Part shown: piece by piece, positions 45,486-54,650 of the stretch
Numbering within the stretch: the stretch's first letter is position 1
Layout of the letters: each line of letters begins with the position of its first letter
Assembly (NCBI RefSeq): GCF_003837805.1
Contig: NZ_RQIT01000001.1
Coordinates: 248,001-312,000, forward strand
Direction of reading: 5' to 3'
DNA length: 64,000 nucleotides
Source of the DNA: Bradyrhizobium sp. RP6
GTDB taxonomy: Bacteria > Pseudomonadota > Alphaproteobacteria > Rhizobiales > Xanthobacteraceae
The notes under the pieces: generated by a model
Seen by the model: the letters and a program-made list of their open reading frames with translations, nothing else
Databases searched by the model: none
What the model was told of the DNA's origin: nothing
Program-made: the position numbers and the translations under genes

Positions 45486-46277
45486 CTACACCTCGACCGG
45501 AATGGCGGATGCCGTCTTCTGAAGTTGCGCCGCAAACTGCGTCACCGCTTCCTCGATCCCGAGCGCCGTCCTGATCCAGATGATGGAGATGCAGCCGAAC
45601 ACCACACCATCGCGCACGATCGGAACGGCAATCGAAGCCGTCTTCGGATTGTATTCGCCCTCGCTGCGGATTGCATAACCTCGCGCGGCGGTCTCGGCGA
45701 TCATTCGGTCGAGCTGGCCCTCGTCGAGGAAGGGGCGGTCGTCGACCTCATCGATGCGGCGGAGATGATTGACGATCAGATCGCGTTCGCGCGCGGGGCA
45801 GGCGGCGAGATAGGCGCGGCCCGCAGACGTGCGCAGCATCGGCAGGCGCTTGCCGATCATGCCGCGATCGATCGAAAGGGGGCTGCGCGAATGCGTGGTC
45901 TCCTGCACCACCATCGCAGCGTTCTCATAGGTGGACAGATCGACCGGCCAAACCAGTCTCTTGCTGAGCTCGGCAAGAAAAGGCGCCGCGGCCTGGCAGA
46001 TCACCACGCCAGGATCGTAGCCGTCGCCGAGGCTCAATGCGCGCCGGGTGACTCGAAATCGGTCGTCGCTGGCGCTGCGGGCGATATAGCCGAGTTCCTC
46101 CAGAGTTTCGAGGAGGCGATAGACGGTGGGTCGGGGCAGGTCGAGCGCGCGGGCGATGTCGCCGGCACGGATGCCGCCGGAGCGGTTGACCTCGTGCAGC
46201 ACGTCGAGCCCGCGCTTGAAGGCGCGGACGCCCTCAGACTGCCGAGGCTGGCCGTTCGGCGTCCGCTCCTTGGACAC
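45486..46277 (-). CDS. IclR family regulator (MhpR-like)
   Basis: This 263-residue regulator has an N-terminal winged helix (IRAGDIARALDLPRPTVYRLLETLEELGY) and an IclR effector domain. The GTG at 46277 follows GGGAGG by 9 nt; the longer ORF start at 46301 has no ribosome site. It sits between the aromatic hydroxylase operon and the divergent dioxygenase gene and probably controls both, like MhpR. Confidence 0.9.
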   Translation of the reverse strand: MSKERTPNGQPRQSEGVRAFKRGLDVLHEVNRSGGIRAGDIARALDLPRPTVYRLLETLEELGYIARSASDDRFRVTRRALSLGDGYDPGVVICQAAAPFLAELSKRLVWPVDLSTYENAAMVVQETTHSRSPLSIDRGMIGKRLPMLRTSAGRAYLAACPARERDLIVNHLRRIDEVDDRPFLDEGQLDRMIAETAARGYAIRSEGEYNPKTASIAVPIVRDGVVFGCISIIWIRTALGIEEAVTQFAAQLQKTASAIPVEV

Positions 46278-46322
46278 TTCGTATTTCCTCCCTTGTGGCA
46301 CATCGCGGCGCGGCTATCGTCG

Positions 46323-46350
46323 TTGCGAACGCGAAGCGATTGCGGAACGC
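46323..46350. promoter_or_regulatory. possible direct-repeat operator
   Basis: TTGCGAACGC at 46323-46332 and TTGCGGAACGC at 46340-46350 repeat at a 17-bp interval in the divergent IclR/dioxygenase promoter. The site is speculative. Confidence 0.3.
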
Positions 46351-46424
46351 CACCGTAGGATCGCGCGCGGCCGGTATCAAGCTCGCCGCGGTGCGGTGAT
46401 CGCGATGCCTTCGGGAGGACGTCG

Positions 46425-47408
46425 ATGGAAATCACCGCGCTCGGCTATATCGGAATCAACTCATCCCAGCTCGACCAGTGGAGCCGGATGGCGACCGGGC
46501 TGCTCGGCATGCAGCAGGTCGATCGCGGCGGCAAGATGCGCGCCTTCCGCATGGACGATCGCAAGCAGCGGCTGATCGTCGACGGCGGCAGCGACGCCGG
46601 CCTCGCGTTGATGGGCTGGGAAGTTGCTTCGACCGCCGAACTGAACCAGTTGGCAGGACGGCTGGAAAGCCATGGCATCAAGGTGGCCCGAGGCTCGCGC
46701 GCGCTCGCTGACGAGCGGCACGTCGCCGAGCTGATCGCGTTTGCCGATCCCGCCGGCAACCGGCTGGAAGCTTTTTGCAAGCCGGAGCTTGCGAGCGAGC
46801 CGTTCAGACCCGGCCGCCCGATCTCGGGCTTCCGCACCGGCGCGCTCGGCATGGGGCACGTCGTGCTCAATGTGGAGGATGTCGAGCCGCTCTTGCCGTT
46901 CTATCGTGACGTGCTCGGCTTTCACGTCTCCGATTTCGGGCTGAAGCCCTATGGGCTTTATTTCTTCCACGTCAATGGCCGCCACCACTCCTTTGCGATG
47001 GTCGGCTCGGGGCGGAAGGCGATGCACCACTTCATGGTCGAGCTCGGCAGTCTCGATGATGTCGGTCAGGGCTACGACCTTGCGCAGATGGACGAGGGGC
47101 GCATCGCCTATACGCTGGGCCGGCACACCAACGACCACATGACCTCGTTCTACGTGAATACGCCGTCCGGCTTCTTCATCGAATACGGCTGGGGCGGACG
47201 CGTCATCGATCCTGAGACCTGGCAGCCGCACGAGACCTTTGACGGGCCCTCGCTATGGGGGCACGAGCGGCTGCATATGCCGGAAGAGCAACGCAAGCGC
47301 CTGCGCGACATGCGACTCGATGCGGCCGCGCGTGGGGTGCGCGTCGCCGACCCGCGCGTGCCGCCGCTCAACTGCGCGTGGCTGGACCAGGTGATCGCGC
47401 GCGAGTGA
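46425..47408 (+). CDS. type I extradiol ring-cleavage dioxygenase (BphC-like)
   Basis: This 327-residue two-domain VOC dioxygenase cleaves catechols next to the hydroxyl pair using Fe(II). The C-terminal, catalytic half carries the iron ligands His145 (GMGHVVLNV), His202 (MHHFMVEL) and Glu253 (FFIEYGWGG), close to the 146/210/260 spacing of BphC, plus His238 near the active site. GGGAGG precedes the ATG. It likely opens the catechol made by the MhpA-like hydroxylase. Confidence 0.94.
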   Translation: MEITALGYIGINSSQLDQWSRMATGLLGMQQVDRGGKMRAFRMDDRKQRLIVDGGSDAGLALMGWEVASTAELNQLAGRLESHGIKVARGSRALADERHVAELIAFADPAGNRLEAFCKPELASEPFRPGRPISGFRTGALGMGHVVLNVEDVEPLLPFYRDVLGFHVSDFGLKPYGLYFFHVNGRHHSFAMVGSGRKAMHHFMVELGSLDDVGQGYDLAQMDEGRIAYTLGRHTNDHMTSFYVNTPSGFFIEYGWGGRVIDPETWQPHETFDGPSLWGHERLHMPEEQRKRLRDMRLDAAARGVRVADPRVPPLNCAWLDQVIARE

Positions 47409-47444
47409 GACGCGGCCAACAATCTGACACTCAGGAAAAGAAGC

Positions 47445-48407
47445 ATGCGCAAAACCCTTTTGCGGGCGGGCCTCGTGCTGCTCGCGTTCACCACGGTCGC
47501 CTCCGCCGAACCGATGAAGGTCACGCTGCTCGGCACCGGCGTGCCGACGCCGCGACCGACCAGCTTCAGCGCGTCGACGCTGGTGGAAGCAGGGAGCGAA
47601 AAACTGCTGTTCGATCTCGGCCGCGGCGCGACCATCCAGCTCTGCAAGCTGAAGATTCCGCTCGGCGCGATCACCGCGAACTTCCTCACGCATCTGCATT
47701 CCGACCATGTCGTCGGCGTTCCCGACATGTGGCTGACCGGCTGGCTCGCCACGCCCTGGGCTTCGCGTAAGGGGCCGATGAAGCTCTTTGGCCCGAAGGG
47801 AACCGTCGCCATGACGGAAAACCTCACCAAAGCTTTCGCCGACGATATCCGCATCCGCATCGATGACGAGCACCTCGATCCAGTAGCGGTCACGTTCGCG
47901 GCAAAGGATATCGAAGCCGGGCGGGTCTATGAGAACAACGGCGTGAAAGTCAGCGCGATCGAGGTGAACCACGGTGAGAAGATCAAGCCTTCGTTCGGCT
48001 ACATCGTCGAATATGCCGGCCACAAGGTCGTGCTGTCGGGCGACACCAGGTATGATGAGCGCGTCGCGAAGGCGGCCGAGGGCGCCGACCTGCTGATCCA
48101 CGAGGTCGCGGTCATCGAGCCGGAGCTGCTGGTCAAAAATCCCGTCTACAAGGACATTCAGGCGCACCATACCTCGCCCGAGGAGGCCGGCCAGATCTTT
48201 GCGGCCGCCAGGCCAAAACTCGCGGTCTATTCCCATATCGTGTTCGGCACGCTGAAGCCCGCGCCCGACATTCCCGAGGAGCCGCTGATTCTGCGCACGC
48301 GCACCGCTTACAAGGGGCCGTTGCTCGTCGGCCGTGACATGATGTCGTTCAGGATCGATGACACGGTGGAGGCGTTCTCGCCTGACGGCGCGAGGCTGGA
48401 GCCGTAA
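47445..48407 (+). CDS. exported MBL-fold metallo-hydrolase
   Basis: This 320-residue metallo-beta-lactamase-fold enzyme has a signal peptide (about 1-21, ending ASA), so it is predicted to be periplasmic. The metal motif THLHSDH lies near 82-88, with further ligands in EVNHGE, LSGDTRYD and SHIVF. The overall pattern is the tRNase Z/arylsulfatase-like branch. It lies 36 bp after the dioxygenase gene and is probably co-transcribed. An exported hydrolase is an odd partner for a cytoplasmic ring-cleavage pathway. Confidence 0.88.
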   Translation: MRKTLLRAGLVLLAFTTVASAEPMKVTLLGTGVPTPRPTSFSASTLVEAGSEKLLFDLGRGATIQLCKLKIPLGAITANFLTHLHSDHVVGVPDMWLTGWLATPWASRKGPMKLFGPKGTVAMTENLTKAFADDIRIRIDDEHLDPVAVTFAAKDIEAGRVYENNGVKVSAIEVNHGEKIKPSFGYIVEYAGHKVVLSGDTRYDERVAKAAEGADLLIHEVAVIEPELLVKNPVYKDIQAHHTSPEEAGQIFAAARPKLAVYSHIVFGTLKPAPDIPEEPLILRTRTAYKGPLLVGRDMMSFRIDDTVEAFSPDGARLEP

Positions 48408-48419
48408 AGGCAGCGGCAA

Positions 48420-49067
48420 TCAGACTTCCGTCAACAATCCCTGGCGCAGCGCCAGGCGGACCAGCTCGATGTCGGAGCCGACGCCGAGCTTGTCCTTGAT
48501 CAGGGAATGCAGATTCGCCACCGTCTTTGGACTGACATGCAGCGTCTCGGCAATCTCCTCCGTCGTGTTCTCGGCGAGCAGCAGCCGCAGCACCTCGAAT
48601 TCGCGCGGCGTCAGCACGTCGGCGGCCGAGCTCTCGCCGCTGATGCGGCTGAGCGCAAGCTCGTGGTCGATGTCGGGGCTGATGGCGATCCTGCCGGCGA
48701 GCACGTCCTTGACCGCGCGCACCAGCGTCTCGGGCGGGCTGGTCTTGGTGACGTACCCCCTCGCGCCGGCGCGGATCGCCTGCACGGCAAAGCCGGCATT
48801 TTCGTGCATGGTGAAGACGAGGATTCGTGCCGTCTTGTCCCACTGCCTGATCCGCCTGACCGCCTCGATGCCGCCGATGCCGGGCATGCTGAGATCCATA
48901 ATGACGAGGTCGGGCGCTTCGGATTTGTACAGACGATAGGCCTCCGCACCATCGGCCGCCTCGGCAACGACGCGCAGGCCCGGCTGCTTCTGGAGCACGG
49001 AGCGGTAGCCCTCGCGGACGACGGAATGGTCGTCGACCAGCAGGATGGTGGCGTCGGCCGCGCTCAT
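48420..49067 (-). CDS. NarL/LuxR family response regulator
   Basis: This 215-residue regulator has a receiver domain with acidic pocket D12-D13, phosphoacceptor Asp58 (IMDLSMPG) and a conserved Lys near 108. It ends in a LuxR-type helix-turn-helix (LTPREFEVLRLLLAENTTEEIAETL, about 148-172). Its ATG overlaps the stop of the sensor kinase (ATGA). The duplicated DUF2380-like gene, divergent from the kinase, is the most likely local target. Confidence 0.95.
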   Translation of the reverse strand: MSAADATILLVDDHSVVREGYRSVLQKQPGLRVVAEAADGAEAYRLYKSEAPDLVIMDLSMPGIGGIEAVRRIRQWDKTARILVFTMHENAGFAVQAIRAGARGYVTKTSPPETLVRAVKDVLAGRIAISPDIDHELALSRISGESSAADVLTPREFEVLRLLLAENTTEEIAETLHVSPKTVANLHSLIKDKLGVGSDIELVRLALRQGLLTEV

Positions 49068-50446
49068 GCCGCATGCTCCAGCGCATGTCGATCGGCGGCC
49101 GCGAGCGGAATGAACACGCGCAGTGCCGAGCCGTTAGGGCCGGTCTCAAAGCTCAGCCGGCCGCGCAGCGCGGCGACGCGCTCGCGCATGCCGAGCAGGC
49201 CCATGCCGGATTTGACGGAAGCCTCGTTCGGCCGGCCGTCGTCTTCGATCGCGAGCGCGATGTCATCGTCGGCCATCGTCAGATGCAGGCTGACCTTGGT
49301 TGCGCCGGCGTGCTTGGCCGCGTTGGTGAGCGCCTCCTGCACGATGCGGTAGAGATTGGCGCTGACCGAGGCAGGCACGCTCTCGAAGGCACCGTCGAAC
49401 CGGATGTCGAAGCGGGGCTGGCCGCGGCTGCGGCCGTTCCACCCCGACACCAGTCCTTCGAGGCTCGCGACGAGGCCGAGTTCTTCGACATCGGGCGGCC
49501 GCAACCGGAACAGCGCGCCGCGCAGCGTCTCCATCATGCCGGTCGCGGTCCGGGCAATGCTGTCGCACTCTCCCAACAAGCCGGGACAGTCCTGCGCCGC
49601 AGTCTGGCGGGCGGACGCGGCAAGCGCGCGGATCGCGGCGAGTGACTGGCCGAACTCGTCATGCAGCTCGCGCGCGAGATGGCGGCGCTCCTCGTCCTGG
49701 AGCGCGATCAGCTTCCGCGTCAGCTCGTTGCGTTCAGCAAGCGCAGTGTCGAGGCTTTCGGCGAGATGGTTGAAGACATCGCGGATGGCGGAGAGCTCGG
49801 CGAGGTCGAACGGCGGCAGCCGCGCGGTGAGGTCGCCGGCGGCGATCCGCTCGAGGCCGTCGCCGATCATGCGGGTGGGGCGCAGGGCGCGCGCCAGCGC
49901 GGCATAGACCAGCGCGCAGAGCAGCGGGAGCGCGATTGCAAGCGCGATCATCAGGCGGCCGGCCTCGTGCCAGGCCTCGGCCGTCTGCACGGCCGCATCG
50001 ACCGAGACCACGGTCTCGCCGAGCTTCGTTCCGCGGACGATCACAGGCCGTGCCGCCTCGCGGCCGGGGTCGAACAGGCTGCGATAGAAGGCGGCGAAGG
50101 CCTGCGGCGGCGGGCTCGCCGGGGCAGGCGCGCCACTACAGAAACGCTGGAGCATCTCACCGCTCACGCTCCGGAATCCAAGGCAGAGGCCGGGCGTCAT
50201 CACATGGGCCGAAACCGGGTCAAGGTTCGGAAAGTCCGAGCGCGGGCTGGCCACCCACTGGACCTTGCCCTGTTGCAGCTCCAGCGTCTTCGCCACGATG
50301 GCGGCGATACTGTCGATGCGCGCATGCGCTGCGCTGTTGGCCGTAACGAGGAAATAGGCGGAGATCGCGGCGAAGCAGACGGCCGATATGGCGGCCACGC
50401 GCAGCGTCAGACGGACCTTGAGATCGAACTTCGGGCGATTCCACAT
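49064..50446 (-). CDS. NarL-type sensor histidine kinase
   Basis: This 460-residue membrane kinase has TM1 about 16-34, a periplasmic loop about 35-165, TM2 about 165-187, HAMP about 188-240 and a HisKA_3 domain with His262 in ARELHDEFGQS. An HATPase domain follows with the RIVQEALTNAAKHA and GMGLLGMRERV motifs. It is translationally coupled to the response regulator. AGGTG precedes ATG 50446; the longer ORF to 51202 is antisense to the next gene and is not used. Confidence 0.94.
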   Translation of the reverse strand: MWNRPKFDLKVRLTLRVAAISAVCFAAISAYFLVTANSAAHARIDSIAAIVAKTLELQQGKVQWVASPRSDFPNLDPVSAHVMTPGLCLGFRSVSGEMLQRFCSGAPAPASPPPQAFAAFYRSLFDPGREAARPVIVRGTKLGETVVSVDAAVQTAEAWHEAGRLMIALAIALPLLCALVYAALARALRPTRMIGDGLERIAAGDLTARLPPFDLAELSAIRDVFNHLAESLDTALAERNELTRKLIALQDEERRHLARELHDEFGQSLAAIRALAASARQTAAQDCPGLLGECDSIARTATGMMETLRGALFRLRPPDVEELGLVASLEGLVSGWNGRSRGQPRFDIRFDGAFESVPASVSANLYRIVQEALTNAAKHAGATKVSLHLTMADDDIALAIEDDGRPNEASVKSGMGLLGMRERVAALRGRLSFETGPNGSALRVFIPLAAADRHALEHAA

Positions 50447-50504
50447 GGGGGCACCTGACGCGAACGGGTTTGTCGCGCCCTCATTAGAAGGCAGAACGCA
50501 AGCG

Positions 50505-50521
50505 GCGGGAAGCGTTCCCGC
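50505..50521. promoter_or_regulatory. possible operator in the divergent kinase/DUF2380 promoter
   Basis: GCGGGAA-GCG-TTCCCGC is a perfect 7-bp inverted repeat with a 3-bp centre, 59 bp upstream of the kinase ATG and 118 bp from the opposite gene. It is a candidate site for the local response regulator. Confidence 0.45.
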
Positions 50522-50638
50522 TTTGCCGCAGTGCAACGTCGTGAAATTTTCCCGGCATTCGTCGGGACGGCCGCGGCTGCATGGTGTCAGGCAACCCGTC
50601 CAGATTTGCGTGGCCGTTCCGTCCCATGAGGTCGTTTC

Positions 50639-51505
50639 ATGTACCGTTCCGGGCTGATTGTCGTCTGTCTCCTCTTCGTCCTCTCTTGTTCGCGGGCCGT
50701 TGCCGAGGGCACGATTGGCGTTGCCATCGACGATTTCAGCTACACCGATACCTCGGCCGAGCCGATCAACCAGACCGCCGCCCACGAGCGACGGCTGGCG
50801 GCGTTCATGGCCGCGCTTCGAAGGGATATCGGCGCGGACCCGCGCTACCGCCTGGTTCCGTCCGCCCAGGACGGTGCGGCGTTCAAGGTCATCGGCGGCA
50901 TCCAGAAGACCAGCACGCTGGTGCAATGGGCCAAGGTCGCTGTGATCGAAATCGGCGCCAAGAAGCTCGTGATGGACAAGCTCTACAGCTTCCGCGGCGA
51001 CAATGATGAATCCTGGGAGCGGGCCGAGATCTTCGTGTCCCGCGAGGTCATGGCTGCGCTGGCAACGCCCGCGCCGGTTGCGCTGGCCGTGTTCGACTTC
51101 GAGCTCGAGGATACGACCGCAGCCCCGGCCGGCGCGTCGGCCGCTTCGGACGCCTCGTATCTCGCCGAGGCCACCGGTGGTGTGCGCGAGGTGCTCGGCC
51201 AATCCGGCCGTTATCGGCTCGTCGATGTCGGCGGTGCGCGCGGCGAGGCGGCGAACAGGCGTGCCTTGCGCGATTGCGGCGGTTGCGAGGCGGCGATCGC
51301 GAAGGAGCTCGGCGCGGATCAGTCGCTGATCGGCGTGGTGCGGCGGGTGAGCCGCACCGAATACACGCTCGGCTTCCAGCTGCGCGATGCCAGGACCGGC
51401 ACCGTGCTGGCGCGCGGCGACAGCGGCCTGCGCATGGGCGCAGACTATTCGTGGAAGCGCGGTGCCGTGCGGCTGGTCAGCGACCAGCTGATCGAGAGCC
51501 GATAG
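50639..51505 (+). CDS. exported protein with two DUF2380-like halves
   Basis: This 288-residue protein has a signal peptide (about 1-23) that contains an LSC lipobox-like triplet (C17). The mature part consists of two related halves. Each starts with a VAIDDFSYTDTS or LAVFDFELEDTT strand, then a helix and YRLVP or YRLVD, and ends with a GxxR beta region. The family (DUF2380/DUF3280) is of unknown role. It is divergent from the two-component system and GAGGT precedes the ATG. It may be the output of that system. Confidence 0.8.
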   Translation: MYRSGLIVVCLLFVLSCSRAVAEGTIGVAIDDFSYTDTSAEPINQTAAHERRLAAFMAALRRDIGADPRYRLVPSAQDGAAFKVIGGIQKTSTLVQWAKVAVIEIGAKKLVMDKLYSFRGDNDESWERAEIFVSREVMAALATPAPVALAVFDFELEDTTAAPAGASAASDASYLAEATGGVREVLGQSGRYRLVDVGGARGEAANRRALRDCGGCEAAIAKELGADQSLIGVVRRVSRTEYTLGFQLRDARTGTVLARGDSGLRMGADYSWKRGAVRLVSDQLIESR

Positions 51506-51507
51506 CG

Positions 51508-52539
51508 CTAGAACGTCAGCTGCACCTTCATCGACTGCGAGCGGTCGCTGGCGAGCTCGAAGGCGGTGACGGCGTTCTCGAACGGCATGGTCGCCGTGAT
51601 CAGCGGCCTGACGTCGATCAAGCCTTCGCCCATCAATCGCACCGCGAGCTCGAACTCGGGATCGAAGCGGAAGGTGCCGCGGAGCTGCAATTCCTTGGCG
51701 ACGATGGAGTTGATCGGCAGCGTCATCTCGCCGCCGAGACCAAGCTGCACCAGCGTCGCGCCCGGCCTGAGCACGTCGAGCGCGGCGCGCAGCGCAGCCT
51801 GATTGCCCGAGGCTTCGAACAGCGTGTCGAACACGCCCTTGCCGGCGCGCCAGGGGTCGAACGCGCTAGCATTGGTCGCGACGTTGATGGCGTGCGTGGC
51901 GCCGAGCTTTTTCGCGACCGCGAGCGGTGCGTCCGCCACATCGGTGACGACGATCTCGGCGGCACCGCCGAAACGTGCGACGAGGATCATCAGCGCGCCG
52001 ATCGGACCGCAGCCGGTGATCAGCACGCGTTTGCCGAGCAGGGGGCCGGCTTGCTTGCCCGCATGCAGGCAGACCGCCAGCGGCTCGGCGACCGCGGCTT
52101 CGGCGAGCGAGAGCTTCTCCGCGATCGGCACGGCCTGCGTCGCATCGACGGTGATGAATTCGCGAAAGCCGCCCTGCACATGGGGAAAGCGCATCGCGCT
52201 GCCGAGAAAGCGCATGTCGAGGCACTGGTTGCGCATGCCCTCCTGGCAATGCAGGCATTGGCCGCATGGCTTGCTCGGGTTGACCGCGACGCGTGAGCCG
52301 GGCTTCACGCTGGTGACGCCGTCACCGACGGAAGCGACGACGCCGGCGATCTCATGGCCCAGGGCCATCGGCTGCTGGATGCGGACGACGCCGAAGCCGC
52401 CGTGATGGTAATAATGCAGGTCCGAGCCGCAGATGCCGCCATTGGCGATCTTGACGCGGATCTCACCCGGGCCTGGGGCCGGATCGGGATAGCTCTCGAT
52501 CCGCAGGTCCTTCGGGGCGTGAATGACGACGGCGCGCAT
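51508..52539 (-). CDS. zinc-binding alcohol dehydrogenase (L-idonate 5-dehydrogenase/RspB type)
   Basis: This 343-residue medium-chain dehydrogenase oxidises a polyol or sugar acid. Catalytic zinc ligands are C37, H62 and E63. Structural zinc Cys are C92, C95, C98 and C106. The Rossmann motif is GCGPIGAL near 180. It is the last gene of a three-gene operon with an SDR and an enolase-superfamily dehydratase, recalling the E. coli rspAB pair. The exact substrate is unknown. Confidence 0.9.
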   Translation of the reverse strand: MRAVVIHAPKDLRIESYPDPAPGPGEIRVKIANGGICGSDLHYYHHGGFGVVRIQQPMALGHEIAGVVASVGDGVTSVKPGSRVAVNPSKPCGQCLHCQEGMRNQCLDMRFLGSAMRFPHVQGGFREFITVDATQAVPIAEKLSLAEAAVAEPLAVCLHAGKQAGPLLGKRVLITGCGPIGALMILVARFGGAAEIVVTDVADAPLAVAKKLGATHAINVATNASAFDPWRAGKGVFDTLFEASGNQAALRAALDVLRPGATLVQLGLGGEMTLPINSIVAKELQLRGTFRFDPEFELAVRLMGEGLIDVRPLITATMPFENAVTAFELASDRSQSMKVQLTF

Positions 52540-52565
52540 GCTCTTGTTCCTCAGCGTGTGGCGGA

Positions 52566-53333
52566 TCACATGGCGGCGATCATGCCGCCGTCGACATAGA
52601 TGATCTGGCCGTTGACATAAGTCGAGGCGTCCGAGGCGAGGAAGATCGCAGCGCCGACCAGCTCCTCCGGCTTGCCCCAGCGTTTCGAGGGGATGCGGCC
52701 CATCAGCCAGTTGTTGAAGTCGGCGTTGTTGACCAACGCCTCGTTCATGTCGGTCAGCATGTAGCCGGGGCCGATCGCATTGGCCTGGATGCCGTGCTGC
52801 GCCCATTCCACCGCCATCGAGCGGGTCAGGTTCTTGATGCCGCCCTTGGCCGCGGTGTAGGGCGCGATGGTGGGACGCGCGAGCTCGCTGCCGAGCGAGC
52901 CGATATTGATGATCTTGCCCTGCTTGCGCGGGATCATGCGCTTGGCCGCCTCGCGTCCGATCACGAAGGCGCTGGTGAGGTTGGTCTCGATCACCTTGCG
53001 CCATTCGTCGGTGGTGAACTCCACCAGCGGCTTGCGGTGCTGGATGCCGGCATTGTTGACGACGATGTCAACCGCAATGCCCTTTTTGTCGAAGTCATCG
53101 AACGCGGCGACGATCGCGGCTTCGTCGGTCACGTTGAAGGCGGCTCCTTCAGCCTGATAGCCGGCGGCGCGAAACTCGGCGACGGCCTGCTCGACGCGCT
53201 TGGGATCGACGCCATTGATGATGATCCTGGCGCCGGCCCTGGCCATGCCCTCGGCAATGGCGCAGCCGAGGCCGCGGGAGGAGCCGGTCACGAGCGCGGT
53301 GCGGCCGGAAAGATCGAAGAGGGAGGTGCTCAT
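52566..53333 (-). CDS. SDR dehydrogenase (gluconate 5-dehydrogenase-like)
   Basis: This 255-residue classical SDR has cofactor motif TGSSRGLG (16-23), NNAG (93-96) and the intact triad Ser146, Tyr159 and Lys163 (APYTAAK). It ends with IYVDGGMIAAM. It resembles gluconate 5-dehydrogenase (IdnO). It probably interconverts a keto sugar acid in the same pathway as its neighbours; substrate not certain. Confidence 0.9.
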   Translation of the reverse strand: MSTSLFDLSGRTALVTGSSRGLGCAIAEGMARAGARIIINGVDPKRVEQAVAEFRAAGYQAEGAAFNVTDEAAIVAAFDDFDKKGIAVDIVVNNAGIQHRKPLVEFTTDEWRKVIETNLTSAFVIGREAAKRMIPRKQGKIINIGSLGSELARPTIAPYTAAKGGIKNLTRSMAVEWAQHGIQANAIGPGYMLTDMNEALVNNADFNNWLMGRIPSKRWGKPEELVGAAIFLASDASTYVNGQIIYVDGGMIAAM

Positions 53334-53345
53334 CGCAAAAAATCC

Positions 53346-54545
53346 TCAGACGTTGGAACGGCGCACGGTGAGATCGGAGCGGTCGAATACGGCGGGAAGG
53401 AGATCGACGCCGAGGCCGGGTCCTTCCATCGGATAGACGTAACCGTCCTTGATCACAGGCATCGTGGTGACGAGCTCGTTGTACCAGCCCTTGTAGAAGG
53501 CGCGCACCGATTCCTGGATCAGCGTGTTGGGCTGGCTGAACGACATGTGGATGGCGGCGATGAAGCCGATCGGGCCGATACAATCGTGCGGAGCAAAGGG
53601 CCGGTGATAGGTCTCGGCCATCGCCGCGATCTTGCGGCCCTCGGTGAGGCCGCCGGTCCAGCACAAATCCGCCATCACCACATGCATGGCGTCGCGGTCG
53701 AGCATGTCCTTGTAGGGAAAGCGCGAGCCCAGCGTCTCGCTGGCGCAGACCCAGACGTCGGTCGAGCGCGCATATTCGGCCAGCGCCTGCGGCGAGTTCA
53801 TGCGGATCGGGTCTTCGTACCAGGTCGGCTTGTAGGGCTCGAGCGCGCGTGCGATCTGCTTTGCCGTCGGCAGATTCCATAGCGAGTGGAGCTCGACCAT
53901 GATCTCCATCTTGTCGCCGACCGCCTTGCGGATCTTCTCGAACGGCTCGATCGCCTGCTTCATCTGCGCGGCGGTGATGTAGAGGCCTTTGTTCACCTGC
54001 GCCGCCGGATCGAACGGCCAGATCTTCATGGCGGAGATGCCGCTCTCCAAAAGGCTCTCGGCGAGCGCGTCGGCGCGATGCATGAAACCGTCGAGATCCT
54101 CGTAAGGCCCCTTGGAGGCGCCGAGATTCCAGTTCGCGACCGGGCTGATATTGGTCGAGCGGACATATTGCGTGCCGGCGCAGGTGTTGTAGATGCGCTG
54201 CTTGTCGCGGCAGAGGCCGCCGAGCATCTGGTGCACCGGCTGACCGCAGACCTTCCCGAACAAATCCCACAGCGCGATGTCGATCGCGGAGGCTGCACGA
54301 TATTCGACACCGGTCGAGGACTGCGCCATCGGCAGGTTCAGCATGTCGCGATGGATGGCTTCGATGTGCAGGGGATTGCGGCCGAGCAGGCGGCCGGCAA
54401 AGGTGTCGTGGATCTGCGCCTCGACCGCGCCCGCGCCGTAGAATGTCTCGCCGAGCCCGATCACACCCGTGTCGGTGTGAACGCGCACCCAGATGACGTT
54501 GGAAAATTCCTCGGTGCGCAGCGTCTCGATCGATGTGATCTTCAC
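53346..54545 (-). CDS. enolase-superfamily acid-sugar dehydratase
   Basis: This 399-residue mandelate racemase/muconate-lactonising-type enzyme dehydrates a sugar acid. Metal ligands Glu218, Glu244 and Glu270 are spaced 26 residues apart as in mannonate and galactonate dehydratases. His220 follows the first ligand (VELHS) and His320-Asp321 lie near the C-terminus (PHDCIGP). Lys174 sits in MKIWPFD. The GTG at 54545 follows GGGAGGA by 8 nt. It is the first gene of the operon, divergent from the GntR gene. Confidence 0.9.
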   Translation of the reverse strand: MKITSIETLRTEEFSNVIWVRVHTDTGVIGLGETFYGAGAVEAQIHDTFAGRLLGRNPLHIEAIHRDMLNLPMAQSSTGVEYRAASAIDIALWDLFGKVCGQPVHQMLGGLCRDKQRIYNTCAGTQYVRSTNISPVANWNLGASKGPYEDLDGFMHRADALAESLLESGISAMKIWPFDPAAQVNKGLYITAAQMKQAIEPFEKIRKAVGDKMEIMVELHSLWNLPTAKQIARALEPYKPTWYEDPIRMNSPQALAEYARSTDVWVCASETLGSRFPYKDMLDRDAMHVVMADLCWTGGLTEGRKIAAMAETYHRPFAPHDCIGPIGFIAAIHMSFSQPNTLIQESVRAFYKGWYNELVTTMPVIKDGYVYPMEGPGLGVDLLPAVFDRSDLTVRRSNV

Positions 54546-54596
54546 GGCAACAATCCTCCCATCACAGACGTCCCGCGCCTGTCGTCTCATTTTGCG

Positions 54597-54612
54597 CTGC
54601 AACATGTTGCAG
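54597..54612. promoter_or_regulatory. GntR operator 1
   Basis: CTGCAACATGTTGCAG is a perfect 16-bp palindrome in the divergent promoter. Its core CAACATGTTG recurs in part 50 bp away. Confidence 0.65.
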
Positions 54613-54650
54613 GCCGTGCGGGAGTCTTACGCTGGCTTGTAATATATCAC

